NCBI GenBank assembly: GCA_028722305.1
Contig: JAQYHB010000001.1
Coordinates: 1 to 64,000, forward strand
Reading direction: 5' to 3'
Source of the DNA: Spirochaetales bacterium
GTDB taxonomy: Bacteria; Spirochaetota; Spirochaetia; Sphaerochaetales; Sphaerochaetaceae
Length of the DNA: 64,000 bases
A program made the position numbers and the translations under genes. Below the pieces are notes generated by a model. That model saw only the letters and a program-made list of their open reading frames with translations. It was not told the origin of the DNA and made no database searches. Of this stretch, positions 50,345 through 59,124 are shown piece by piece. Numbering within the stretch: the stretch's first letter is position 1; every line of letters starts with the position of its first letter.

Positions 50345-52291
50345 TCAGTTCACGACCTCATAGCCGGCGTCATCAGGACCTGTACCCTGATGGGTCGTCG
50401 GACCACTGGTCGCACCGCCCTGGGCCCCACCGTTAGTGGAACCACCCTGAGCGCCGCCGTTCTGATTGTTGGCACCTGCATGCTTGTAAATCTCCTCGGC
50501 GAGCTTGTAAGAGGCTTCCTGCAGAGCCTGGGTCTTGGCCTTCAGCTCTTCGGTAGAGGCGGAGCTGTTGGAGAGCGTGCTCTTCAAATCGGCAATCGCC
50601 TTCTCGATCTTGGCCTTGTCGTCAGCAGAGATCTTGTCGCCGTAGCTCTTCAGCGACTTCTCGGTGCTGTACATCATGGTCTCTGCGTTGTTGCGCGCGT
50701 CCACCTTCTCCTTGGCCTTCTTGTCCTCGTCGGCGTGGTCCTTGGCTTCCTTCACCATGCGGTCGATCTCCTCATCGGAAAGTCCGGAAGAGCTCTCGAT
50801 CTTGATATGGGCTTCCTTGCCGGTACCGGTGTCCTTTGCAGAAACATGGACGATGCCATTGGCGTCGATATCGAAGGAGACCTCGATCTGCGGGACTCCG
50901 CGCGGAGCAGCCGGAATCTGATCCAAGGTAAAGGTGCCGAGGACTCTGTTCTGGGCAGCCATCTCACGCTCACCCTGCAGGACCTTGATGCCGACTTCGG
51001 TCTGGCCATCAGCCGCAGTAGTAAAAATCTGGCTCTTGTGGGTCGGAATCGTGGTGTTGCGAGGAATCATCTTGGTGCAGACGCCACCGAGGGTCTCGAT
51101 ACCCAAGGAAAGCGGAGTGACATCAAGCAGGACGACGTCCTTGACGGTTCCACCAAGAATACCACCCTGAATGGCGGCGCCCATGGCGACTACCTCATCC
51201 GGGTTGACACCCTTCATCGGCTCCTTGCCACCGAACATCTCCTTGACAGCTTCCTGGACGGCGGGGATACGAGTCGTACCTCCAACCAGAATGACCTCGT
51301 CGATATCGTGGATCGTCAGGCCGGCATCACGCAACGCGTTGGTGACAGGACCACGGCTACGCTCGACCAGGTCGGCGGTCATAGCCTCGAAGTGGGCTCT
51401 GGAAAGGTCCATCTGCAGGTTCAACGGGCGATTGTCCTTGTTGGCGATGAAGGGCAGGCTGATGGTGTAGTTCATCGTGCTGGAAAGGGCAATCTTCGCC
51501 TTCTCCGCCTCTTCCTTCATTCTCTGCAGGGCCATGGTATCATCCTTCAGGTTGATGCCATACTGCGCCTTGAACTCCTCGTTCATCCAATCGATGATCT
51601 TCGCGTCGAAGTCATCACCGCCAAGGTGGGTATCACCGTTGGTGCTCTTGACCTCGAAGACACCGTCACCGAGCTCCAGGATGGAGACATCGAAGGTGCC
51701 GCCGCCGAAGTCATAGACAGCGATCTTCTCTTCCTTGTTGGTCTTGTCCAAACCGTAGGCCAGAGCGCTTGCGGTCGGCTCGTTGACAATACGCTTCACA
51801 TCAAGGCCGGCAATCTTGCCCGCGTCCTTGGTGGCTTGGCGCTGAGCGTCGTTGAAGTAGGCGGGAACCGTGATGACCGCTTCGGTCACCGGCTCCTTCA
51901 GATAGGCTTCCGCGGCCGCCTTCATCTTCTGAAGGATGGCAGCGGAAATCTGCTCCGGGGAGTATTCCTTTCCCTGGGCGACGACACGGACATAGCCCTG
52001 CGCGTCGCTAGTCACCTTATACGGCAGTCTGCCCAGCTCCTGCTGGACATCAGCGTCCTGATATTTGTGACCCATGAAACGCTTGATCGAATAAATCGTG
52101 TTCTCGGCATTCGTGACCATCTGGTTCTTGGCCGGCTGACCGACAAGCTGCTCGCCCTTGTCGGTAAAAGCCACAATGGACGGCGTCGTGCGGGCGCCAT
52201 CGCTGTTGATGATGACGTGAGGTTCGTTACCCTCCATCACCGCGACACAACTGTTGGTCGTGCCAAGGTCAATACCAATAATCTTTCCCAT
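50345..52291 (-). CDS. dnaK: Chaperone DnaK (Hsp70)
   Basis: The protein has 648 residues. The ATPase signatures are [28 protein letters not shown] and [14 protein letters not shown], followed by the linker [15 protein letters not shown], the substrate domain and helical lid. The tail is Gly/Asn/Thr-rich with repeats (NGGAQGG-type units) and ends YEVVN. It folds nascent and stressed proteins with GrpE and DnaJ. It has its own promoter overlapping the grpE stop codon. A 7-bp inverted repeat (CCGATAA/TTATCGG) lies in its leader. No CIRCE element is visible. Confidence 0.97.
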   Translation of the reverse strand: MGKIIGIDLGTTNSCVAVMEGNEPHVIINSDGARTTPSIVAFTDKGEQLVGQPAKNQMVTNAENTIYSIKRFMGHKYQDADVQQELGRLPYKVTSDAQGYVRVVAQGKEYSPEQISAAILQKMKAAAEAYLKEPVTEAVITVPAYFNDAQRQATKDAGKIAGLDVKRIVNEPTASALAYGLDKTNKEEKIAVYDFGGGTFDVSILELGDGVFEVKSTNGDTHLGGDDFDAKIIDWMNEEFKAQYGINLKDDTMALQRMKEEAEKAKIALSSTMNYTISLPFIANKDNRPLNLQMDLSRAHFEAMTADLVERSRGPVTNALRDAGLTIHDIDEVILVGGTTRIPAVQEAVKEMFGGKEPMKGVNPDEVVAMGAAIQGGILGGTVKDVVLLDVTPLSLGIETLGGVCTKMIPRNTTIPTHKSQIFTTAADGQTEVGIKVLQGEREMAAQNRVLGTFTLDQIPAAPRGVPQIEVSFDIDANGIVHVSAKDTGTGKEAHIKIESSSGLSDEEIDRMVKEAKDHADEDKKAKEKVDARNNAETMMYSTEKSLKSYGDKISADDKAKIEKAIADLKSTLSNSSASTEELKAKTQALQEASYKLAEEIYKHAGANNQNGGAQGGSTNGGAQGGATSGPTTHQGTGPDDAGYEVVN

Positions 52292-52355
52292 ATCTGTATC
52301 TCCTCAAATTCCCGATAATTTCAAAAGTTTTTCTGTTCCTTATCGGAACGTCTGT

Positions 52356-52384
52356 AACATACTCACGCTTGGCGCAATCGTCAA
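52356..52384 (-). promoter_or_regulatory. Promoter of dnaK
   Basis: TTGACG (52384-52379, overlapping the grpE stop codon), a 17-bp spacer and TATGTT (52361-52356). The segment GTGAGTATGTT is identical to that in the grpE promoter. Confidence 0.65.
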
Positions 52385-53091
52385 TTGGAAGGTTGACCGA
52401 CCACCACTTTTGCGGGGCGGATTACCTTGTCCCCAAGCAAATATCCGGACTGATAGGTCATCGTGACCGTCTTGTCCTTGTACTTGTCGTCCTTGACCAC
52501 CTGCAACGCCTCGTGACGGGACGGGTCGAACGGTTTGCCGTCGGTCTCCATTTTCTTCAGGCCGAACTGGCCGGCAAGGTGCTGGTACATCTTGTCATTG
52601 ATCATCTGCACGCCCTCGAGCATCTTCTCGAAGTCCTTAGACTGGTCCTCTTTGCCTGCCTGCAAGGCGCGTTCAAAATCATCAAGGGTCGGAAGCAGGT
52701 CCTTCAGGATCTTCTCCTTGGCCCTTTCGATTTCCATCGCGGTATTGCTCTGCATGCGTTTCATATCAGCGGCCATCGTGGATGCGTAACGCTGCATGCT
52801 GGCGTATTTGTCCTGCCAATCCTGCACCTTGTCGTTGAGCTGGCTGATTGTCTGTGAATCATGCACGCTCTTTTGGTCGGCTACCGAAAGCTGGGCCTGG
52901 AGCAACGCCACCTGCGCCTGAAGCGCAGCAATCTGCTCCTGAGGGGTCGGTTCCTTCTTGACTTCTTGGGAATCCTTCTGCTTCTCAGCGGGTTCAGCCT
53001 GAGCCTCCGGCTTTTTCGGGGTCTCCTCCTGTTTGCTCGATTTCTCGGCTTCCTTCCCGGAGTCCTCGTGGTTGTTCACGTTGATTTTCAT
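52381..53091 (-). CDS. grpE: Nucleotide exchange factor GrpE
   Basis: The protein has 236 residues. The first about 75 residues are charged and disordered (Lys/Glu/Pro-rich). A long coiled-coil helix follows, then the conserved beta-domain starting AMEIERAKEKILKDLLPTLD and ending SGYLLGDKVIRPAKVVVGQP. It releases ADP from DnaK and can act as a thermosensor. GTGAGGA precedes the ATG. Its leader carries a GC-rich stem-loop that begins about where transcription should start. Confidence 0.94.
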   Translation of the reverse strand: MKINVNNHEDSGKEAEKSSKQEETPKKPEAQAEPAEKQKDSQEVKKEPTPQEQIAALQAQVALLQAQLSVADQKSVHDSQTISQLNDKVQDWQDKYASMQRYASTMAADMKRMQSNTAMEIERAKEKILKDLLPTLDDFERALQAGKEDQSKDFEKMLEGVQMINDKMYQHLAGQFGLKKMETDGKPFDPSRHEALQVVKDDKYKDKTVTMTYQSGYLLGDKVIRPAKVVVGQPSN

Positions 53092-53105
53092 ACATTTTCC
53101 TCACG

Positions 53106-53140
53106 AACAAAAATACTGCGTACCCCCGTAGGGATACGCA
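53106..53140 (-). promoter_or_regulatory. 5' stem-loop in the grpE leader (or terminator after the SpiroCoCo gene)
   Basis: TGCGTATCCC pairs with GGGGTACGCA (one wobble) on the minus strand, followed by GTATTTTTG. It could end the upstream transcript. It also begins near the predicted start of the grpE mRNA, where it would be a 5' stem-loop. The following ATTTT...AAAAT can pair across the ribosome binding site. Confidence 0.5.
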
Positions 53141-53143
53141 TGA

Positions 53144-53173
53144 AACATACTCACAGACAAAGAGAAGCGTCAA
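53144..53173 (-). promoter_or_regulatory. Promoter of grpE
   Basis: TTGACG (53173-53168), an 18-bp spacer and TATGTT (53149-53144). It shares GTGAGTATGTT with the dnaK promoter. Confidence 0.65.
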
Positions 53174-53183
53174 GGGAAGATGC

Positions 53184-54983
53184 TCAGTCGTCCAGATTGA
53201 TCGACTCCTCTTCCCCGACAGGCACATAGGTCGGTTTGACCTTCGGGGCTTCCTTGGTCTCCACCGGTTCCAAGTCATCCAACTCAGGGACGTCGTCCTC
53301 CATATCGACCTCCTCCTCTTCCGGTTCGGATTCCTGTTCTGCCCCAAGAAGGTTGTCAACAACCGGCTCTTCCTCGGGAACAACCTCTGGCTCCGGCTCA
53401 TCCACACCCATGTCTTCTGATGGAATCTTGGAATCCAACGCGGGTTCGGCTCCCGTGGAGGCCGCCTGTATGGTTGGAACTTGCGTCTCTTCCTCGTTAC
53501 CAGGTGCGGCGTCCGCTTCGAATGCCAGCCCTGTCCCGGAATGCACATCAACAGGTATCGTCTCCTGCTCGTCGGTGCCAAGAGCCGCATCGGGGAGCTT
53601 GAAATTCAACTCAGGTTCGGCTTCCGTGGAAGATGCCTGTGTGGTTGCGGCTTGTTCCTCATCCTCTCTACCAGGTACTGCATCCGCGCCGGAGGCCGCT
53701 TCTTGTCCGGCGCTGAAAGCACTGGAAGGAATCGGCTTGAAATCGAATACAGGCTCTTGGTCGTCAGGGCTTTCCGGAGCCTGGACAGGAACCGAGGCGA
53801 CGCCATTGTCGACCATGCACGCCGCCCGCTCCTCCATTTCCCTGACAATCTCTGCCTTCTCGGTCTTCAGCCAATCAAGCTCGCCGTGCAGGGCGTCGGT
53901 CTCTGCCTGGAGCTCGTCAATCGACTGCTCCATCTGTCGCTTATGGCTCTCCTGGGTGGCGTTGAGCGCATCGTTGTTGGAGAGTTGCTGGCTGTACTCC
54001 GCAAGCTTCTTGCTGACCTCCTCAAGCCGCAAGGCGCTGTTGGCATCCAACGTGGCGGCGATGTCCTTCGCGGAGGCAAGACGACCATCCAGCTCGTTGA
54101 TGAAGACCTGGCTGGTGGAGACCATGGTATGGAATGAGGCATCGATCTGCTCGATGGTCTGTTTGAAGACCGTCTCCATCTTTTCCGCGCAACCGACGGT
54201 GAAGTTGGACATATCCTTGTCCACTTGGCTGACGGTCTCGAAGCGTAGCCGTTTGAAGTCGTCCTCGCTCTTCTGCAAGGAGTCTTTCATCTGCCGCTCG
54301 AACTCGCCGAACTTCTTTCCCTGCTCCTCGACCTCCTGGATGGCATCCTGCTTTTGCTTCTCCAACGCTTCGGTATAGCTGTCGATGGAACTCTTGGTCT
54401 TTCCCATCAGTTCCTCGACCTGCTTCTGGAAACTGGTCAGCTTCTCCTCGCTCTCGGCGAGCAGATTCCTGATTGCCGACTCGCTCTCGGCCCGCATCGT
54501 CTCGATGGCGGCTTTTTCCCTGGCGGTATCCTCCTGGAACTGAGCGATGGTCTGGCGGACCTGCTCCACCTCCGCGATATCGCCACGAATCTCCTGGATG
54601 CGCGCCTCAGCCTGGTCGGTAATCGTGGAGAGCTGCCCCATCACCTGCCGGTAGTTGGCCAATGTCGCCTGAAGCTTGGCCAGGTCTTGGCTGCGGTTCT
54701 GTATGTCGAGGATCCTCCCGTCCATCTCATCCATCACGTTCTGGGCCTGGACGATTTTCTGGTTGACAATCTCGATCGCATGCTGGGAATTCTCGCGCAG
54801 GCGGTAGTTCTCCTTCTCGCTCGCGGCACCAAGTCTTTTCAATTGTTCCTGGATCCGCATCATCTTCTTGCGGTCATTGGCCGCGCCGAAGAGCAGGAGA
54901 CTGATGACAAAGTTAACGGCAAACAACACAAACGCGAATACATAAAACGTCAAGGCAAGGACCCCCCTTTTAGAGAGCAGCAA
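53184..54983 (-). CDS. SpiroCoCo-family coiled-coil membrane-anchored protein
   Basis: The protein has 599 residues. One N-terminal membrane segment (VLALTFYVFAFVLFAVNFVI) is followed by about 350 residues of nearly continuous coiled coil (residues 40-395). An acidic Pro/Glu/Ala-rich tail follows, containing an imperfect duplication: ADAVPGREDEEQAATTQASS and ADAAPGNEEETQVPTIQAAS each start a 40-residue unit. This matches the spirochaete-specific SpiroCoCo proteins, thought to be structural or cell-shape factors. It overlaps the HAD gene by 14 bp in the der-HAD-SpiroCoCo transcript. Confidence 0.82.
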   Translation of the reverse strand: MLLSKRGVLALTFYVFAFVLFAVNFVISLLLFGAANDRKKMMRIQEQLKRLGAASEKENYRLRENSQHAIEIVNQKIVQAQNVMDEMDGRILDIQNRSQDLAKLQATLANYRQVMGQLSTITDQAEARIQEIRGDIAEVEQVRQTIAQFQEDTAREKAAIETMRAESESAIRNLLAESEEKLTSFQKQVEELMGKTKSSIDSYTEALEKQKQDAIQEVEEQGKKFGEFERQMKDSLQKSEDDFKRLRFETVSQVDKDMSNFTVGCAEKMETVFKQTIEQIDASFHTMVSTSQVFINELDGRLASAKDIAATLDANSALRLEEVSKKLAEYSQQLSNNDALNATQESHKRQMEQSIDELQAETDALHGELDWLKTEKAEIVREMEERAACMVDNGVASVPVQAPESPDDQEPVFDFKPIPSSAFSAGQEAASGADAVPGREDEEQAATTQASSTEAEPELNFKLPDAALGTDEQETIPVDVHSGTGLAFEADAAPGNEEETQVPTIQAASTGAEPALDSKIPSEDMGVDEPEPEVVPEEEPVVDNLLGAEQESEPEEEEVDMEDDVPELDDLEPVETKEAPKVKPTYVPVGEEESINLDD

Positions 54984-55665
54984 GTTCCAAATACGATGTT
55001 ACCACATGCTCCGCTTCGGGGAACAGGTGGCGTTTCTTCCTGCTCGAGGTGATCAGGCAGGAATGCATGCCAACCCCACGCGCGCCCAGCACGTCCTTGT
55101 GGTAGCTGTCCCCCACATATAAAACCTCTTGAGGCTCGAGATTGATACAAGAAACCAGTTTCGAAAAAACCCTAGGGTCCGGTTTCAGGTATCCGATGTC
55201 CTCGCTGGAGAGGGCGACATCCACCACGTCGTCCACCCCGAGGGCCTTGAGTTTCCCTTCCAACGGGAAATCGCTCAGGACGGCAATCGTATAGCCCCGT
55301 TCCTTGAGCGAACGCAGCGTCTCGCGCATCCCCTTGCGCTCGGGAACCACCTGGTACAGCCGCCTCCAGCTGTCATAGAACACACGTTCCACCATTTTTC
55401 CCATCCGATCGACCGACCGTTGGGTGACCTTGCGATGGAGGAAACCGAGCATCAGCCGGGAAAGCCGGTCCAGATATCCCGCCCGGTTCTCCGGGACGGT
55501 AGGCCGGCTGGCCTGCTCGACACGGTAGGCCCTCCTGGCACGGTTATAGGCCCAGGAAAGCAACGGCGCCTTCACCCCGGCAAGCAACATGCGCCAATAG
55601 TAGCTCCGTTGGGGATAGAGGGTACCATCAACATCAAAGGCTACAGCCTTGATCTCAGCGTCCAT
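54970..55665 (-). CDS. HAD-superfamily hydrolase (subfamily IA)
   Basis: The protein has 231 residues. Motif I is AFDVDGTLYP, motif II the Ser in AVLSDFP, motif III the Lys in GYLKPDPRVF and motif IV VGDSYHKDVLGA. The cap (residues about 18-100) is helical and Arg-rich. It is a phosphoglycolate-phosphatase-like enzyme of unknown substrate. The start overlaps the der 3' end by 11 bp, so it is translated with der. The upstream in-frame extension is inside der and not needed. Confidence 0.87.
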   Translation of the reverse strand: MDAEIKAVAFDVDGTLYPQRSYYWRMLLAGVKAPLLSWAYNRARRAYRVEQASRPTVPENRAGYLDRLSRLMLGFLHRKVTQRSVDRMGKMVERVFYDSWRRLYQVVPERKGMRETLRSLKERGYTIAVLSDFPLEGKLKALGVDDVVDVALSSEDIGYLKPDPRVFSKLVSCINLEPQEVLYVGDSYHKDVLGARGVGMHSCLITSSRKKRHLFPEAEHVVTSYLELAAL

Positions 55666-57229
55666 GCTTCTTCTGCAGGTGCTGCCGCATCTGTCCGGCA
55701 TTTTTTTGGATCTTGCTCTGCCGCTTTATCGCTTTGCCATACGAGGCCTTGTTTCCCGGCTTGACCGGACGGGCCTTGGCAACTGCCCGTCCACCGCCTC
55801 TTTTGGCCCTCGCCGCCTTCTCAGCCGCATTCTTCTTGATCGCCGTCAGGCTGGGCGCCTGTCTCGGCTTGTCGTGCAACGAAGGATTGCGGCGCCGCTC
55901 GCGCAGGTCGATCTCCACCGGCACCATCGAGAAGCCAAGGTCCTTGCGGATGCAATTCTTCAGGTATTGGACGTACATCGGCGGGAAGTCCTTCGTATGG
56001 TTGACGAAGAAGAGGAACTTGACTGGCGAAGCGCTGATCTGGGTGCCGTAATAGACCTTGTAATGGCCAAGCTCGCCCCGTGGCGGCTGGTATTTCTCGC
56101 CCCAGCGGGCGACCGCGGCATTCAGGGTCGAGGTGTCGACACGCTTCTGCATCTCGCAATGGACTTCCCAGACGGTATCCAGCAACTTGCCGATGTTCTC
56201 GCCGTCCTTGGCACTGATGGCGACAAGAGGTGCGAAGCCGAGGACAGGGAACAGGAAACGGGTGCGGTCCTCGATGGCCTGCAACTGGTTCTTCACAGTC
56301 AACAGGTCGATTTTATTCAACACCAGGACGATTCCGACACCACGGCGGGTCACCAGAGCGGCGATTTTCTTATCCTGGTCGGTCACGCCCTCGAGGGAGT
56401 CGATCATCAACAACACCACATCAGCCTCGTCGATGCTCTTGATGGCGCGGTTTACCGAATAGTATTCGACATCCTCCTCCACCTTTCCCTTGCGGCGGAT
56501 ACCGGCGGTATCCATGACGGAGAACTCGGTTCCCTTGTAGGTGAAGGAGCCCCGCACCACGTCACGGGTGGTGCCGGCGATATTGCTGACCAGGGAGAGG
56601 TCGCTGCCGACCAGCAGGTTGGTCAGGGTGCTCTTGCCGGTGTTGGGCTTGCCAAGAATGGCTAGGCGCAGTTGCGGGATGCTTTCCGGGGCGTTCTCCA
56701 CCGTCGTCAGGTTCAGGATTCCCATCAGGGTATCCTCAAGGTCCTCGATGCCGATGCCATGGGCGGAAGAAATACAGACCACCCGCTGGTACCCATAGCC
56801 ATAGAAGTCCCAGACCAAGTCCTTATGTTTCTCGTCATCGACCTTGTTGACCACAAGGATCACCTTGTCGGTATAGGGACGCAACGTCTGCATCAGCTCC
56901 TCGTCCTCCGCCGTCATGCCGGCGCAGTCGACCATGAAGAGGATTGCGTCGGCCTTGTCGAGCAGGCCGAGGGAGCGCTTGGCCACCAGCGCATCCATCT
57001 CCTCCCGGTCCACCTTGACACCACCGGAGTCGACGAGGTTGACGGGATGGTTGCCCAAAAGCCAGCGTTCGCTGATTGTATCGCGGGTCACGCCAGCCAC
57101 CGGGCTGGTGATCGCACGCCTCTTGCCAAGCAGGCGATTGAACAGGGTGCTCTTTCCTACGTTCGGACGTCCGATGATGGCAACAGTGGGAATCGTCTGA
57201 GTATCTTCCGTTTCTTTTATTTCATCCAT
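55655..57229 (-). CDS. der: Ribosome assembly GTPase Der (EngA)
   Basis: The protein has 524 residues with two tandem GTPase domains: G1 IIGRPNVGKSTLFN, DSGG and NKVDDEKH, then ILGKPNTGKSTLTN, DTAGIRRKG and NKIDLL. A KH-like C-terminal domain follows. An extra Lys/Arg-rich tail of about 70 residues (RERRRNPSLHD to the end) may aid rRNA binding. It is needed for 50S maturation. The start chosen at 57229 follows AAGGAA; the frame is open 12 codons further. It lies 58 bp after ptsI. Confidence 0.94.
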   Translation of the reverse strand: MDEIKETEDTQTIPTVAIIGRPNVGKSTLFNRLLGKRRAITSPVAGVTRDTISERWLLGNHPVNLVDSGGVKVDREEMDALVAKRSLGLLDKADAILFMVDCAGMTAEDEELMQTLRPYTDKVILVVNKVDDEKHKDLVWDFYGYGYQRVVCISSAHGIGIEDLEDTLMGILNLTTVENAPESIPQLRLAILGKPNTGKSTLTNLLVGSDLSLVSNIAGTTRDVVRGSFTYKGTEFSVMDTAGIRRKGKVEEDVEYYSVNRAIKSIDEADVVLLMIDSLEGVTDQDKKIAALVTRRGVGIVLVLNKIDLLTVKNQLQAIEDRTRFLFPVLGFAPLVAISAKDGENIGKLLDTVWEVHCEMQKRVDTSTLNAAVARWGEKYQPPRGELGHYKVYYGTQISASPVKFLFFVNHTKDFPPMYVQYLKNCIRKDLGFSMVPVEIDLRERRRNPSLHDKPRQAPSLTAIKKNAAEKAARAKRGGGRAVAKARPVKPGNKASYGKAIKRQSKIQKNAGQMRQHLQKKHGR

Positions 57230-57287
57230 TTGCTTTATTCCTTGAGGGAGATTGAATAATCTCATGAAGGAACGAAAAAGGCAACAC

Positions 57288-59000
57288 CTACTTCGCCTGA
57301 TGGTCCTTCATCCAGATTTCCATCGTATGGCTTACCGCGTCCGCGCTCTCCAGCGTCATGACACGGTCCTTCAGCTCCTTGGCCTCCTGCCAGCTGACGG
57401 AGCGCAATACCCTGCGCACCTCCAGCACCTTCTGGGGGTCCATGGAGAACTCGTCCAGCCCGAGGCCGGCCAGCAACACCGAGCAACGCGGGTCGCCCGC
57501 CATCTCCCCGCACATGCCGCAGGGGATGTGGGCGGCGTGAGCGGCTTCGATGACCATGCGGATCGAGCGGAGCACCGCCGGGTGGTAGGGTTGATAGAGA
57601 TAGGAAATTTTCTCATTTCCACGGTCGACGGCCAATGTGTACTGGATCAGGTCGTTGGTACCGATCGAGAAGAAGTCGACGCGTTTGGCAAGCAGGTCGG
57701 CGCAAAGCGCGGCGCTAGGCACCTCGATCATCGTCCCCACCTGGACATCCTTGTCGTAGGGAATGCCTGAGGCGGCAAGCGAACGCTTGGCCTCATCCAG
57801 CACGGCAAGCACCGCGTCCAACTCCCCGACCCCGCTGATCATCGGGAACATGATTCTCAGCTTTCCATAGATGGAAGCCCTAAGCAAGGCCCGGAGCTGA
57901 GTCAGAAAGATATCCTTGCGGGACAGGCAGAAGCGGACGGCACGCCAGCCGAGAATCGGGTTCTGCTCGTCGATGCCCAGCCCGGGAACCACCTTGTCCC
58001 CTCCGACGTCGAAGGTACGGATGGTCACCGGCTTGGGGGCCATCTTCTCGATGATGGTGCGGTAGTCGTTGAACTGCACATCCTCGCTGACATTTTCCCC
58101 CTGGTTGATGATCAGATACTCGGAACGGAAAAGCCCCACTCCGTCACAGCCCACCTCGTGGATGTGGCCCACCTCCTCGATCATCTCGATGTTAGCCATC
58201 AGGTGCAGCACCCGGCCATCCTTCATGACAGTCGTCTCTCTGGCAAGCTTCTCCAGCTCGCGGTCGTGGAGCAGCAACCGCTGGAACTCACGACTGAATG
58301 TCTCCAACGCCTCTTGGCTGGGGTCGACCACCACGGTACCCGCGAATCCGTTGACCACCACCTGGCTTCCCGACCTGACATGGCTGGAAAGATCGCCAAG
58401 ACCGATGACCGAGGGGATACGGAGGGAACGGGTAAGGATGGCCACATGGCTGGTGGGGCCGCCGGAATCCAGGGCGATGCCCTTCACATGGGTCTTGTCC
58501 ATCAAAAAGAGCTCGCTAGGCATCAGCCGGTCGCTGACCAGGATCACGTCATGGTCCAGATGGGCCAGGCTCCCGCGGTTCCTGCCCTCAAGGCACTCGA
58601 TCACCTGGAAAGAGACGTCCCGCAGGTCATCGCAGCGCTCTTTCAGGCCCGCATCTCCGCTCTGGTCGAGCATGCTGACCATCTGCTCCACCACCGACTC
58701 GACCGCCCAGGGAGCGCAGACCAGGTTCTGGGTGATACGGTCCTCGACCTGGCTCTTGAAGACTTGATCCTCCAACATCATCACATGGGTATCGATGATG
58801 CTCTGACTGGTCTTGTCGCCCTTGCCCTCCCGCAACAGGGCGATGGCGGCATCGACCGCCTGATGGAACCGGCGGATTTCACCGGGCACCTGCTCCGAAG
58901 TGATGGAATCGTGGACTACTGCGACCGGATGGTGGAGATACAGATAAGCCTCTCCCCGCACAAGACCGTATGCTGTGCCGATGCCTTTTCGTAGAATCAT
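57288..59000 (-). CDS. ptsI: Phosphoenolpyruvate-protein phosphotransferase (PTS enzyme I)
   Basis: The protein has 570 residues. The N-terminal HPr-binding and phosphohistidine domain carries GGPTSHVAILTRSLRIPSV with the active His. The C-terminal PEP-binding barrel has GVGLFRSEYL, FDVGGDKVVPG, IGTNDLIQYTLAVDRGN and CGEMAGDP with the proton-donating Cys. It transfers phosphate from PEP to HPr. HPr and EII genes are not adjacent. The TTGAGC-17-TACCAT promoter ends 9 nt before the ATG without Shine-Dalgarno, suggesting a leaderless mRNA; an open frame 40 codons upstream crosses the promoter. Confidence 0.93.
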   Translation of the reverse strand: MILRKGIGTAYGLVRGEAYLYLHHPVAVVHDSITSEQVPGEIRRFHQAVDAAIALLREGKGDKTSQSIIDTHVMMLEDQVFKSQVEDRITQNLVCAPWAVESVVEQMVSMLDQSGDAGLKERCDDLRDVSFQVIECLEGRNRGSLAHLDHDVILVSDRLMPSELFLMDKTHVKGIALDSGGPTSHVAILTRSLRIPSVIGLGDLSSHVRSGSQVVVNGFAGTVVVDPSQEALETFSREFQRLLLHDRELEKLARETTVMKDGRVLHLMANIEMIEEVGHIHEVGCDGVGLFRSEYLIINQGENVSEDVQFNDYRTIIEKMAPKPVTIRTFDVGGDKVVPGLGIDEQNPILGWRAVRFCLSRKDIFLTQLRALLRASIYGKLRIMFPMISGVGELDAVLAVLDEAKRSLAASGIPYDKDVQVGTMIEVPSAALCADLLAKRVDFFSIGTNDLIQYTLAVDRGNEKISYLYQPYHPAVLRSIRMVIEAAHAAHIPCGMCGEMAGDPRCSVLLAGLGLDEFSMDPQKVLEVRRVLRSVSWQEAKELKDRVMTLESADAVSHTMEIWMKDHQAK

Positions 59001-59009
59001 GGTATATCC

Positions 59010-59038
59010 ATGGTATCGCAGATAAAAAAAGGGCTCAA
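59010..59038 (-). promoter_or_regulatory. Promoter of ptsI
   Basis: TTGAGC (59038-59033), a 17-bp spacer and TACCAT (59015-59010), ending 9 nt before the ATG. Confidence 0.5.
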
Positions 59039-59088
59039 CGCTTTTCCCGCCGCTTCCGTGGGAAAAACGAGCCGGAACATGATGCCAC

Positions 59089-59117
59089 TGGAAAGGCAGG
59101 GGCTGGTCGGATACACT
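59089..59117 (+). promoter_or_regulatory. Promoter of the GerMN lipoprotein gene
   Basis: TGGAAA (59089-59094), a 17-bp spacer and TACACT (59112-59117), ending 7 nt before the ATG. Confidence 0.4.
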
Positions 59118-59124
59118 CAAGGCT

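Noticed and set aside
49145-52318. A 1057-codon frame opposite dnaJ and dnaK
   Set aside because: Long antisense frames opposite dnaK are a known artefact of its codon use; no start signal or family match.
52312-52346. CCGATAA/TTATCGG in the dnaK leader considered as a CIRCE element
   Set aside because: Neither the arm sequence nor the 9-bp spacer of CIRCE is present.
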